Assembly (NCBI GenBank): GCA_023428025.1
Contig: JAEYZN010000021.1
Location: 186,001-250,000, forward strand
Length of the DNA stretch: 64,000 nt
Reading direction: 5' to 3'
From: Bacillota bacterium
Lineage (GTDB): Bacteria; Bacillota; Clostridia; Christensenellales; SZUA-584
In this document: positions 52,946 through 61,394 of the stretch, piece after piece
Layout of the letters: every line of letters begins with the position of its first letter
Numbering within the stretch: position 1 is the stretch's first letter
The notes under the pieces: model-generated
The model's database searches: none
What the model saw: only the letters and a program-made list of their open reading frames with translations
What the model was told of the DNA's origin: nothing
Made by a program: the position numbers and the translations under genes

Positions 52946-54124
52946 ATGATGTTTGGAATCAGGGACGTCCGTCGTGAGCTCGGCCGTTTCAACGGAGATA
53001 ACTGCGGCGAATGCACGGAGGGCTCTATATATCAGTTGGTCAAAATCACCCGATATCTTGTTATCTTCTTCATCAACCTGATTCCGCTTCGTTCCCGGTT
53101 CGAAGCCGTATGCGACAGCTGCGGCAAAACCGCCGAGGTTTCACCCGCTGAAGGAAAAACCATCGCCAAAAGGGAATTCAAGGGCAAATACCGTTCCATC
53201 ACCGCAGCCATGGTGCTGAGGCTGTGCGCGTTCGCGCTGGTGCTGGCCGCCGTCGTCGTGTTGCCGCTGACGCTGGCCAAACCCGCGCCTCTCGGCCCCC
53301 AGGCGATCAAAGATATGGTGACTGAAGACGGAATATACAGCATACAGGATGCCGACGGCCATGTGATGGGCATTGTCGAGCAAAAAGACGGCATCAAGAC
53401 GCTGACGTTTTATGAAAAAACAACCCGGCTTGCGGGCGAGCCCGGTGCGGACGGCAGCTTTATCCGGCGCGAATATTATAAAGAGGCGGCTGAAGGCGGC
53501 AGCCTGACGATCGACGGTGTAAACCTTGAACGCATCGCCGACACTCCCGGCGTGTTGGAAGACCGATATGGTGTACCGGTTCGCATATACCATTACGATG
53601 CCGCTTCCCAGTCCCTTGGTTACGCACAGGGTATTGGCGATTTAACTTCCATCGCGTATCAAAAAGACCGCGTCGATTATCCGCTTACTTACCGTACGGC
53701 GGAGGGCGAAGAAAAGAATGTGGCCGTGGTGCTGTATCTGGAGCCTGGCAGGCGCGTCCAGGCCTCGTACGTCCCCAATAACGACGGGCAGGACCAACTG
53801 GCCGTGCTGACTGTCAAGAAGCTCGAAGGCGGCCGGGTCATAGAAGAATCAACATACACCACGAGCAGCAGCGTCATCGCGCTCGCTACGCAGCAAGGCA
53901 TCAGCCATTTGAGCACCGTTGACGCTGTCATGGCCTTTATTCAGGATAACGGGCTGATTCCGGCAAATGTGCTGACTTACCATTATTTCGGTAATACCAA
54001 GGTGTACGCCTATCTCGAGCTTTCGATGCCGGACAACACCGGCTCGATGCAGTCGGTCTCACAGACATACGAGGTGGCGCAAAAGGGCAGCTACTACGTT
54101 CAACATATTATTGAAGAGGAATAG
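52946..54124 (+). CDS. Zinc-ribbon membrane protein with large external domain
   Basis: A 392-residue protein that I do not recognise. The N-terminal 75 residues are cytosolic with two CxxC pairs (CGEC near 21 and CDSC near 58), like a split zinc ribbon. One transmembrane segment follows (MVLRLCAFALVLAAVVVLPL near 90-110), then about 280 residues outside: beta-rich, with Tyr/Thr-rich and no known motif. A TATAAT at 52902-52907 may be the -10. It could be a sensor or an envelope protein. It stands as a single gene. Confidence 0.7.
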   Translation: MMFGIRDVRRELGRFNGDNCGECTEGSIYQLVKITRYLVIFFINLIPLRSRFEAVCDSCGKTAEVSPAEGKTIAKREFKGKYRSITAAMVLRLCAFALVLAAVVVLPLTLAKPAPLGPQAIKDMVTEDGIYSIQDADGHVMGIVEQKDGIKTLTFYEKTTRLAGEPGADGSFIRREYYKEAAEGGSLTIDGVNLERIADTPGVLEDRYGVPVRIYHYDAASQSLGYAQGIGDLTSIAYQKDRVDYPLTYRTAEGEEKNVAVVLYLEPGRRVQASYVPNNDGQDQLAVLTVKKLEGGRVIEESTYTTSSSVIALATQQGISHLSTVDAVMAFIQDNGLIPANVLTYHYFGNTKVYAYLELSMPDNTGSMQSVSQTYEVAQKGSYYVQHIIEEE

Positions 54125-54163
54125 GTCTCCCGCTTCCCCAGGCCGATATAATGAGCGAAACAA

Positions 54164-54200
54164 AAGACGCGCTCCGGGGATACCTGGCGCGCGTTTCTTA
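54164..54200 (+). terminator. Possible terminator between convergent genes
   Basis: ACGCGC ... GCGCGT arms around a CCGG-containing loop with TTTCTT after it. The stem is imperfect. Confidence 0.5.
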
Positions 54201-54271
54201 TATGTGAATGTGCTGATGCCCGAGCCCACTTATCCGGGCGGCGCGATATCGATCGCCACGCACGACAAGGG

Positions 54272-54799
54272 CTAATCCTTCATCAGCAGGCGGCGGATGT
54301 TGTTGAAGTAATAGCCGGTCACCTTGGTAAACAGGTAGTCGTAGACCACAAAAGCGGCTTCCGCGATCAGTATGACCGCCCAGATGGGCAGCACGGCCAG
54401 GATGTCGATCACCGTGGCGCGCGCCACCAGATAGATGAGCACGAGCGCCACATTATAATACAGCAGCTTGATTATATACCGGATGACCTTGTCCTTGACG
54501 CGCGTTTCCAGATAGTATTTGCCGAGGCCGTAATGCCCGAAGAACAGCACGTATGGCAGCACAAACACCAGCGACGGCATCATCAGCAGCAATCCCAGCA
54601 GGGACACGGCGACATACATCAGAAACGCAAGGCCAAGCTCCTCTTCCAGCACCAGCCCCATGATGAACACAGAGCTTAAGAAGTACATGGCAAAACGCGC
54701 CGTCGGCAGCACAGCCGCCAGATACAAAAACAGCAGCGACATCGCGGCGAACATCGCCGTCAGGCTGACACGGTGTGCGGTGCGTTTAAATCTCGGCAT
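54272..54799 (-). CDS. Predicted membrane protein, five helices
   Basis: A 175-residue protein of about five hydrophobic segments (SLTAMFAAMSLLFLYLAAVL, AMYFLSSVFIMGLVLEEEL, LLLMMPSLVFVLPYVLFFGH, YYNVALVLIYLVARATVI, LPIWAVILIAEAAFVVYDYL). The first helix with its basic start resembles ECF transporter S-components or YbhB-like integral proteins, but I cannot assign a family. AAGGAG precedes the ATG. It lies 31 bases after the DnaJ-like gene in the same direction. Confidence 0.7.
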   Translation of the reverse strand: MPRFKRTAHRVSLTAMFAAMSLLFLYLAAVLPTARFAMYFLSSVFIMGLVLEEELGLAFLMYVAVSLLGLLLMMPSLVFVLPYVLFFGHYGLGKYYLETRVKDKVIRYIIKLLYYNVALVLIYLVARATVIDILAVLPIWAVILIAEAAFVVYDYLFTKVTGYYFNNIRRLLMKD

Positions 54800-54830
54800 A
54801 GTTTCTCCTTATCATATATTCTTTCTGGTG

Positions 54831-55469
54831 TTAGCAGCAGGGGATGCAGTCCCCGCCCGCGCATTCGCAGCAGCAATCCGCGCACAGCAGGCCGCTGCAG
54901 ATGCCGCATACGTTACTGTTGCCCTGTGTCTGCCCGCCGTAATACGTCTGTCCGTATCCGGAAGCGCTGCGGTTGAGCGTCTGATAAGCGTTGGCGTATT
55001 CGGCGTTGGTCGGATCCATGCTGTTTGCGGTGGCAAAATGCTGGCGTGCTCCGTCGTACCAGCCCTTCCTCAGCAGCACCGTGCCCTTCAGGTAATGCCA
55101 CTCGGCGTTGCGGTTGGTGATCGCGTCCAGCATCGCATCGGCCCGCGTCAGGTCTCCCACCTGTATGGCGCGGCGCACGTCCGCAAACTGGGCCGAGCCT
55201 GTGTATGACGAACCGGAATAAGATGAGCCCGATGATGACGGATCCCCATACGAGCTGCCGTAGCCGGCGCGGTAGCCGCCGTTCTGACGCTCCTTCTGGA
55301 TTATTTCATACGCTTCGTTGATTTCCTTCAGCCTTTCGCCCGCCAGATCCTCAAGATCGTGCCCCTTATATCTGTCGGGATGGTACTTCTTCGCAAGGCT
55401 CCGGTATGCGCCCTTTATTTCGGCGTCCGTTGCGGACGGATTGACCCCCAGAACTTTATACGGATCCAT
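54831..55469 (-). CDS. J-domain protein with cysteine-rich C terminus
   Basis: A 212-residue protein. Residues 1-65 are a J domain with the HPD motif (KKYHPDRYKG) that triggers Hsp70 ATPase. A Gly/Ser-rich linker, a TPR-like helical pair (WHYLKGTVLLRKGWYDGARQ) and a cysteine-rich end (CGICSGLLCADCCCECAGGD) follow; the end could bind zinc or an iron cluster. Its ATG overlaps the DUF5685 stop by 14 bases. It may deliver the neighbouring DUF5685 protein, or its cofactor, to DnaK. Confidence 0.88.
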   Translation of the reverse strand: MDPYKVLGVNPSATDAEIKGAYRSLAKKYHPDRYKGHDLEDLAGERLKEINEAYEIIQKERQNGGYRAGYGSSYGDPSSSGSSYSGSSYTGSAQFADVRRAIQVGDLTRADAMLDAITNRNAEWHYLKGTVLLRKGWYDGARQHFATANSMDPTNAEYANAYQTLNRSASGYGQTYYGGQTQGNSNVCGICSGLLCADCCCECAGGDCIPCC

Positions 55470-56322
55470 TCGATTCCCCTTTCAATACGTCCTCCGTTTT
55501 TTTCGCAAGCCCGAGATACATGATGTTATCCATCAACGGCTTGTCTCTTTTGATATCAAGCAATTCATAAGCCTTGCACGCCTCAGACAGAGAAATGTGC
55601 AGGTTGAAAGCGGCTTCCTCCCTGATCACCTCACGAACTATCTCCGGCTCTCCCGGCGTTTTAAGCAGATAGACATTGTAGCTGCCGGATTTGCGATCCT
55701 TCTCCAGGTCGTTCACCGCATCCGCGATGTATATCCAGCGCCCCAGATGATAGCCGAAATGCGACAGAGCCTGCCGTGCGCTCCTGTCCACAAATTCGTA
55801 TGGCGCTGATGCGAAAACAGCGGCCAGCAAACGCCCGAACTCTGCGGACACGGCGTCCACATCATGGGACTTTGCATTTTCCAGTTCTCGCAGCGCGCGA
55901 AGCCTGTTTTCAAATTCCATCGCCAGATCCGGCGCGTCCTTTGCGGCCTGCCTTTTCACGCGGCGGTAGAAAAGCGACAACATGCGTGCGGTCAGCTTGC
56001 CTTCGTCCTCCACGTTGTCGTCGATCTTGGCGCACCCCAACAGAACGTTGACTGTGGCCGCATAGCTGGCCTCACGCGAATGCACCACGAGCTTTTTTGT
56101 GACCGGGCTGGCGGCACAGCGCTCCTTCACCACCGTCAGCTTCTCGTCGCTCATCGACGAGAGCAACAGCGACAGCACAGCGCAATCGTAGTTTAGCATG
56201 AACCGCGCCGCATGTGTATATTTATCACGAATCGCCTTGCACAAGCCGCAGTAATAACCCTTGTAAGCTTCCAGTTCCTTCACCTTCAGCTCCGGCTTCA
56301 AAGGCTGCACATATCCGAACAT
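55456..56322 (-). CDS. DUF5685 family protein, prenyl-synthase-like motifs
   Basis: A 288-residue all-helical protein. It begins MFGYVQPLKPELKVKELEAY and has Cys25/Cys28 in YYCGLCKA. Two acidic clusters, DDNVEDE at 101-107 and DAVNDLEKD at 201-209, are spaced like the two Asp-rich metal motifs of squalene/phytoene synthases. The family has no known function. It forms an overlapping pair with the J-domain gene. AGGAGA precedes the ATG. Confidence 0.82.
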   Translation of the reverse strand: MFGYVQPLKPELKVKELEAYKGYYCGLCKAIRDKYTHAARFMLNYDCAVLSLLLSSMSDEKLTVVKERCAASPVTKKLVVHSREASYAATVNVLLGCAKIDDNVEDEGKLTARMLSLFYRRVKRQAAKDAPDLAMEFENRLRALRELENAKSHDVDAVSAEFGRLLAAVFASAPYEFVDRSARQALSHFGYHLGRWIYIADAVNDLEKDRKSGSYNVYLLKTPGEPEIVREVIREEAAFNLHISLSEACKAYELLDIKRDKPLMDNIMYLGLAKKTEDVLKGESNGSV

Positions 56323-56422
56323 TTCGTCTCCTAAGGCATAATATTACCATGTGGCTTGAGTTTACACAATCAGGCTCGGAGTAATTTTCATGTTATGTTC
56401 ATATTTATATGGTTCCCATAAT

Positions 56423-56452
56423 AAAAGGCCTGCCGCTGCAAATCGGCAAGCC
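56423..56452 (-). terminator. Terminator of the amino acid ABC operon
   Basis: Minus-strand GGCTTGCCG-ATTTGCAG-CGGCAGGCC hairpin (one mismatch) followed by TTTTATT. Confidence 0.85.
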
Positions 56453-56474
56453 CATGATATGCAATTGATTGCGG

Positions 56475-57209
56475 TTATTCCAGCACTCTCTTCAGGAACA
56501 CCCGCGTGCGCTCCTGCTTGGGATTTCCAAATATCACCCCAGGTTTGTCCTGTTCCACGATCACGCCGTCGTCCATGAACACCACGCGGTCAGCCACATC
56601 GCGGGCAAAGCCCATCTCATGCGTCACCACCAGCATGGTGAGGCCGCTATGCGCCAGTCCTTTCATCACCTTAAGCACCTCGCCCACCATCTCGGGGTCC
56701 AGCGCGGACGTCGGTTCATCAAACAGCAGCGCCTCTGGTTCCATCGACAGCGCACGCGCAATGGCCACCCGCTGCTTCTGGCCGCCGGATATCTGGCTGG
56801 GCTTGGCGTTGATAAACTGTGCCATGCCCACCTGCTCCAGATACTTCATCGCGGTGTTCCGCGCGGTCTGCGCATCTCTTTTCAAAACCTTCACCTGCCC
56901 GACCACACAGTTATTCAGCACAGTGAGGTTGTTGAACAGGTTAAACTGCTGGAACACCATGCCCATCTTCGCGCGGTATTCCGCGGTGGACATGTGGTCC
57001 CCCAGTATGTTCTTGCCGTGATACAGCACTTCGCCACTCGTGGGCGTCTCCAGCAGGTTGATACATCGCAGCAGCGTGGACTTGCCCGATCCGCTGGCGC
57101 CGATGATGCACACGACCTCGCCTTTGTTGACATCGAAGTCGATATCCTTCAGCACCTCGACGGAGCCAAAGCTTTTTTTCAGATGTTTGATTTCAATTAT
57201 CGTATCCAA
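56475..57209 (-). CDS. Polar amino acid ABC transporter ATPase (GlnQ type)
   Basis: A 244-residue ATPase. Walker A is GASGSGKSTLLRCI, the signature is ISGGQKQRVAIARAL, and Walker B is LLFDEPTSALDPEM, followed by the VTHEMGFARDVADRV switch. It powers import through the permease upstream. The start is TTG at 57209 with GGGGAG before it, overlapping the permease gene by 13 bases. Confidence 0.96.
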   Translation of the reverse strand: MDTIIEIKHLKKSFGSVEVLKDIDFDVNKGEVVCIIGASGSGKSTLLRCINLLETPTSGEVLYHGKNILGDHMSTAEYRAKMGMVFQQFNLFNNLTVLNNCVVGQVKVLKRDAQTARNTAMKYLEQVGMAQFINAKPSQISGGQKQRVAIARALSMEPEALLFDEPTSALDPEMVGEVLKVMKGLAHSGLTMLVVTHEMGFARDVADRVVFMDDGVIVEQDKPGVIFGNPKQERTRVFLKRVLE

Positions 57210-57982
57210 CGCTTTTTCTCCCCGCCGTTTGTGACTTTGATTTCGGCTTCCGGCACCGTCTGCGAGCCGTGTATCGTGAATGTTTTGGGGCCGTCCATCC
57301 GGCGCTCGATCAGGCGCAGTATACGCGTTACCGAGAACGTCATGATAAAGTAGAGCACACAGGCGACAAAAAATGTTTCAAACGGCTTGTAGGTGTTTGC
57401 CGACACCGACGACGTTTTGAAAAACAGCTCCGAAACCGATATAACGTTGAGCACCGATGTATCCTTGATGTTGATAACGAACTCGTTGCCCGTCGCCGGC
57501 ATGATGTTGCGTATCGCCTGAGGCAGCACGATGCTCGTCATCGTCTGACGGTGCGTCATGCCGATGGAATGCGCCGCTTCAAACTGCCCCTTGTCAATGG
57601 ACAATATCCCACCGCGCACGATTTCCGCCATATAAGCGCCGGTATTGATGGATACGATGATGATACCGGCCAGGTTACGGTCCGGGCTGAGGCCCGTCGC
57701 CGCTGCAAAGCCGTAGAACAACACCATCGCTTGTACGATCATCGGCGTCCCGCGGAATATCTCGATATATATCGTCAGTATGGCACTGACTAATTTGAGC
57801 AGGAACCGTCTAACAGGAGAACTCTTTGCGTCCAAAGGGATCGTCCGCACAACGCCAATACCAAGCCCGATAGCGAAGCCGATAAGCGTACCGGTGATCG
57901 CGATCAGCAGTGTGGTACCGGCGCCCTGCAGGAACATGACGCCATATTTTTCGATTATCCTGGCTACTGTGTCAAAGAACAC
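57197..57982 (-). CDS. Polar amino acid ABC transporter permease
   Basis: A 261-residue permease of the His/Glu/Gln/Arg family with about five helices (GTTLLIAITGTLIGFAIGLG, PMIVQAMVLFYGFAAATGL, and others). The EAA loop reads YMAEIVRGGILSIDKGQ-FEAAHSIGM and docks on the ATPase. The C-terminal tail is long and basic. It is the middle gene of a three-gene importer. Confidence 0.95.
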   Translation of the reverse strand: MFFDTVARIIEKYGVMFLQGAGTTLLIAITGTLIGFAIGLGIGVVRTIPLDAKSSPVRRFLLKLVSAILTIYIEIFRGTPMIVQAMVLFYGFAAATGLSPDRNLAGIIIVSINTGAYMAEIVRGGILSIDKGQFEAAHSIGMTHRQTMTSIVLPQAIRNIMPATGNEFVINIKDTSVLNVISVSELFFKTSSVSANTYKPFETFFVACVLYFIMTFSVTRILRLIERRMDGPKTFTIHGSQTVPEAEIKVTNGGEKKRWIR

Positions 57983-58027
57983 AATAAAGTCCTCCTGTCA
58001 ATGATTCACTATTACTAAATTTTATGT

Positions 58028-58945
58028 TTATGCGGCAGGCTGATTGGCTGTCGCCGCTTCCATCAGCGCTTTTCTGTCATCTTCAGAAATGCCGGCCAAA
58101 GCTTTGTTGATGGCGGCCACCAGATCCTCATTGCCCTTCTTGATGCCCACGGCGATGGAAGTGTCACCCTCCGAGAGGTCAAAGCCTGCGCCGTCAGCAA
58201 ACTCAATAAAATAATAGGTGTCAGGATCAGCGTTCATGGCGGATTCGCCCTCCGGCTTCTCGCTCACATAACCGTCGATAATGCCGGACGCCAGCGCCAC
58301 ACGCATCGCCGTGAAGTCCTTCATCGCTTCCTGTTTGGCAACGCCTTCGATCTGATCAATTTTGTCGTAGTGGTAGGTGCCCAGCTGAGCCGTAATCTTG
58401 GCATCCTTGAAATCGGCGAAACCAGTCGCGCCTTCAAATGCTCCGCCCTTTTTCACCACGATGCCCAGCACGATGTCTTCACGATAATAACTGTCGGTAA
58501 AATCGATGGACTCCTTGCGCTCATCCGTCGGAGACATGCCCGCGATAATCGCATCGATCACCCCGGACTCCAGCGCGGGTATAAGGCCGTCCCAGGTAGT
58601 GGGAACAACAACCAGCTTTTTGCCCAGTCCATCCGCGATCAGCTTGGCGACCTCCACGTCGTAGCCGCCGGCATACTGGCCGGATTCAAGCGCTACGGCG
58701 CCGTTGCTGTCGTCCGTCTGCGTCCAGTTATACGGGGGATATGCGCACTCCATACCCACCTTGAACTCTTCCTGAGCCACTTCTTCCGTCGCAGCCGGAG
58801 ATTCTTCGTCAGCAGGCGCTTCCGTCGCCGGTGCTTCCGTTGCGGCAGGTTCAGATGTCTGGGGAGCATTGTTGCCGCCGCAGGCCGTGAACGCGAACGC
58901 CACGAACAGCACAGCAACCAGCATGAAAATACTCAGCTTCTTCAT
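58028..58945 (-). CDS. Polar amino acid ABC transporter substrate-binding lipoprotein
   Basis: A 305-residue protein. The signal MKKLSIFMLVAVLFVAFAF ends in a TACGG lipobox. An Ala/Glu/Pro-rich linker is followed by the SBP_bac_3 fold: GMECAYPPYNWTQ, YDVEVAKLIADGLGKKL, and IAGMSPTDERKESIDFTDSY, the amino acid site. It captures a polar amino acid outside the cell for the two-gene transporter downstream. The gap up to 59140 is AT-rich and may contain its promoter, which I could not fix. Confidence 0.95.
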   Translation of the reverse strand: MKKLSIFMLVAVLFVAFAFTACGGNNAPQTSEPAATEAPATEAPADEESPAATEEVAQEEFKVGMECAYPPYNWTQTDDSNGAVALESGQYAGGYDVEVAKLIADGLGKKLVVVPTTWDGLIPALESGVIDAIIAGMSPTDERKESIDFTDSYYREDIVLGIVVKKGGAFEGATGFADFKDAKITAQLGTYHYDKIDQIEGVAKQEAMKDFTAMRVALASGIIDGYVSEKPEGESAMNADPDTYYFIEFADGAGFDLSEGDTSIAVGIKKGNEDLVAAINKALAGISEDDRKALMEAATANQPAA

Positions 58946-59140
58946 TGGTTTCTCTCCTTAAAAAATAATATTTATTTTGCTAAACTGATAGCATACTAGT
59001 ATTGATACGTATACTTTAAAATATCAAAATTTCTTGCGTTTAGCAAGAAAATATGTGGCTTCATATAACAATTATACAGCTGGAAAAAACCGTTTTTCGA
59101 TAGAATCCTCAAAAATAATATCACCAAGCTCTGTTCCCAA

Positions 59141-59950
59141 TCAGGCAGAGGCCAGCCGCGGCGCCAGTTCTCCGGCGATGCCGCGACAAGCCGCAGCCAG
59201 ATCGCGCCTTTCACCGTATTCGGCGAGCGGCGCATAGGCGCCGCCGCAGCCGTCTGTTATCACAGCGCCTGCTTCCTGCGCCACCAGCAGCCCTGCGGCG
59301 TAATCGAAAAAGGCCTCGTTTCGCCGAATGGCGGCATCCGTACGCCCACAGGCGGTATAACAAAGCTCAAGGCCGCAGGCCGCCCCAACGCGGATATTTG
59401 CCGCTTCCGCCAACAAAGAAAGGACAGCCCTCCCTCCCGCGCGGAGCGTCGCATGGTCGAAAGCAAGGCAAGCATCGGACATTCTTTTCGTATGAGCGGG
59501 CGCAATGCTCTTGCCATTGAGATATGCTCCCATGCTGCTCACCGCATGAAACAGTTCCACATGGATCGGATCGTACACCACAGCGGCCAGAGCGTTCCGT
59601 TTTTCCAGATACGCAACGCTTATGCACAGGTCAAACAGCCCGCGTTCATACGCCATGATGCCGCCTGAGCTGCCTACGGCAAAGCACGGCCCGTCATAGC
59701 TTTCGATGCCGCGCGAAAAATCGTCCAATGCAAAGCCGCCTTCATTCCGGCAAGCCATCATAGGCATTGTGAGACCGTCCGCCAGTATGGCCACATCCTC
59801 ATTTTGGCCGCTGAACCAGGCGGTCAGCAACTGACCGATAAGCAATTGGCAGGCTCCATGCCGGTCCTTCTTTTCCGTTAAGCTGTCTCCCGCCGCAAAG
59901 GCGGCGTTCTTCATTATATAGCAAATGGACGCTGCGTTTTGTGTTGACAT
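59141..59950 (-). CDS. Inositol monophosphatase-like protein with degenerate active site
   Basis: A 269-residue protein with the IMPase/FIG fold. The C-terminal motif FDYAAGLLVAQEAGAVITD is well kept (WDxAAG class). The metal motif DPIDGT is degraded to GIESYDGPCFAVG and the early Glu-Glu pair is not found. The middle YDPIHVELFHAVSSMGAYLN is typical. Loss of metal ligands suggests weak or no phosphatase activity, or a regulatory role. It is a single gene before the ribosomal block. Confidence 0.7.
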   Translation of the reverse strand: MSTQNAASICYIMKNAAFAAGDSLTEKKDRHGACQLLIGQLLTAWFSGQNEDVAILADGLTMPMMACRNEGGFALDDFSRGIESYDGPCFAVGSSGGIMAYERGLFDLCISVAYLEKRNALAAVVYDPIHVELFHAVSSMGAYLNGKSIAPAHTKRMSDACLAFDHATLRAGGRAVLSLLAEAANIRVGAACGLELCYTACGRTDAAIRRNEAFFDYAAGLLVAQEAGAVITDGCGGAYAPLAEYGERRDLAAACRGIAGELAPRLASA

Positions 59951-60046
59951 ACCATGCGTGCTTCCTTATGATAATGATGCGAAAATATTATAACATATTC
60001 GCTCGCGCGTGTCCGTGAAAAAATATTAAACGGCCGGGTATACTCA

Positions 60047-60075
60047 TTGACAAGCAGAGACGGTTGTGTTAGATT
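60047..60075 (+). promoter_or_regulatory. Promoter of rpmG-secE-nusG operon
   Basis: TTGACA (60047-60052), 17-base spacer, TAGATT (60070-60075). A short hairpin (AGGC/GCCT with T-run near 60099-60118) lies between it and rpmG and might act as an attenuator. Confidence 0.75.
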
Positions 60076-60148
60076 ACTACTAGTGCTCTAAAAATAGGCT
60101 TAAAAGGCCTTTTTTAATTGCGCAGACACAAGATTTTGGAGGAAGGCC

Positions 60149-60298
60149 ATGCGTAACAAGGTCACACTTGCGTGCACTGAGTGCAAACAGAGAAATTACG
60201 ACACGATGAAGAACAAGAAAAACGATCCGGACAGGCTGGAAATGAGCAAGTACTGCCGTTTCTGTAAGAAACACACCACCCACAAGGAGACGAAGTAA
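60149..60298 (+). CDS. rpmG: 50S ribosomal protein L33
   Basis: A 49-residue L33, MRNKVTLACTECKQRNYDT and on to YCRFCKKHTTHKETK. The CxxC pairs (CTEC, CRFC) show the zinc-binding form. GGAGG precedes the ATG. It opens the secE-nusG cluster as in many Firmicutes; no tRNA-Trp lies between rpmG and secE. Confidence 0.97.
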   Translation: MRNKVTLACTECKQRNYDTMKNKKNDPDRLEMSKYCRFCKKHTTHKETK

Positions 60299-60342
60299 TC
60301 GCGTCTCCAGGGCACCTATTTATAATTTAGGATGTGAGGGCT

Positions 60343-60615
60343 ATGGCAAAAACGAAATTACTCGGCAACGACCGAAAAGAGAAGCTGGAGCAGCAGAAAA
60401 AAGCGGCAAAAAAAGCGACTAAGAAAAAAAGAAAGAGCCCGGCCAGATACATTAAGGACATTATTTCCGAGCTGAAAAAAGTCACCTGGCCGACAGCCAA
60501 GGATCTCATCAAATATTCCGGCGCCGTGCTTGCTTTTATCATCGTTGTGGCAATCATTGTTGGTTTGATGGACTTTGGTGTGACGAGCTTGTTCGACTGG
60601 GTTCTAAAAAGATAA
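60343..60615 (+). CDS. secE: Preprotein translocase subunit SecE
   Basis: A 90-residue SecE. A Lys-rich N terminus precedes the amphipathic helix YIKDIISELKKVTWPTAKDL and one transmembrane helix (GAVLAFIIVVAIIVGLMDFG). It clamps SecY in the export channel. The ATG at 60343 follows GTGAGGG. nusG starts 9 bases after its stop. Confidence 0.96.
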   Translation: MAKTKLLGNDRKEKLEQQKKAAKKATKKKRKSPARYIKDIISELKKVTWPTAKDLIKYSGAVLAFIIVVAIIVGLMDFGVTSLFDWVLKR

Positions 60616-60624
60616 GGAGACGCG

Positions 60625-61275
60625 TTGGCCTATCGGCTGCGCAAGCTTATAGTCATTATGTCTGATGAAGAAAGAGCCGATATCGTGCTAGACGATACGG
60701 AAAAAACTGAACAGCCAAAAAAGCCAGAGCCGCAGGGTGTTTTTATCAAGCAGGAAAAAACGGATAAGCCCTATTGGTATGTCATCCATACCTATTCCGG
60801 TTACGAGAACAAGGTCAAGATGAACCTGGAAAAGGCTATCCAGAACCGCAACTTCGAGGATGTCATTCTGGAAGTGAAGGTGCCGATGGAAGAGAGCATC
60901 GAGGTTAAGAACGGCAAGAAAAAGCATGTGATGAAGAAACGCTATCCTGGTTACGTTATGGTCAAGATGATTCTTGACGACGAAACCTGGTATGTGGTGC
61001 GCAACACGCGCGGCGTCACCGGCTTTGTCGGCCCCGGCTCCAAGCCCATCCCCCTCACGGACAAGGAAGTGAGAGCCATGGGCGTGGAGAACGTGCCCAT
61101 CAAGCTCGATGTGGAAGTGGGCGAGAACGTGATGGTCACATCCGGTCCTCTCGAAAGCTTCGTCGGCGTCATCAGGGAAGTGCATCCCGAGAAGCAGAAA
61201 GTCAAGGTCGTCGTCTCGATGTTCGGGCGCGACACGCTGGTCGATCTCGATTTCGTCCAGATCAAACGTATATAA
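60625..61275 (+). CDS. nusG: Transcription termination/antitermination factor NusG
   Basis: A 216-residue NusG. The NGN domain has YWYVIHTYSGYENKVKMNLE and KRYPGYVMVKMILDDETWYV; the KOW domain has GENVMVTSGPLESFVGVIRE. It binds RNA polymerase and couples it to the ribosome or Rho. The start is TTG at 60625 with AAGGAG 5 bases before it; the ATG at 60658 lacks a site. This gives an N-terminal extension of about 48 charged residues before the usual start of the domain. Confidence 0.93.
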   Translation: MAYRLRKLIVIMSDEERADIVLDDTEKTEQPKKPEPQGVFIKQEKTDKPYWYVIHTYSGYENKVKMNLEKAIQNRNFEDVILEVKVPMEESIEVKNGKKKHVMKKRYPGYVMVKMILDDETWYVVRNTRGVTGFVGPGSKPIPLTDKEVRAMGVENVPIKLDVEVGENVMVTSGPLESFVGVIREVHPEKQKVKVVVSMFGRDTLVDLDFVQIKRI

Positions 61276-61301
61276 AAGAAGCCAAAAGCTTCTTTTCGCA
61301 A

Positions 61302-61366
61302 GTGGGAGGAACAGGTTCTCGGCAAGCACACCCAAGCCGGGAACAACAATTTTCCGCTTGTACCAC
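61302..61366 (+). promoter_or_regulatory. Putative L1-binding leader before rplK (23S rRNA mimic)
   Basis: GTGGGAGG at 61302-61309 and CCGCTTGTACCAC ending at 61366 resemble the two sides of the L1-binding site in 23S rRNA (GGUGGGAGG and ...UACCACC). A variable insert of about 45 bases lies between. In bacteria L1 represses its own operon by binding such a mimic. It lies 14 bases before the AAGGAGG site of rplK. A separate 9-base hairpin (AAAAGAAGC/GCTTCTTTT, about 61273-61295) lies just upstream. Confidence 0.6.
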
Positions 61367-61394
61367 AATAATAGCATCTTAAGGAGGTGTAACC

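Noticed and set aside
54186..54275. Short plus-strand stretch ending PEPTYPGGAISIATHDKG that looks coding-like
   Set aside because: No ribosome site and too short; it overlaps a terminator-like hairpin. It could be a gene relic but I cannot name it.
58946..59140. T-box or other riboswitch before the amino acid ABC operon
   Set aside because: AT-rich region with a loose TTGATA...TATCAA repeat but no T-box motif or terminator.
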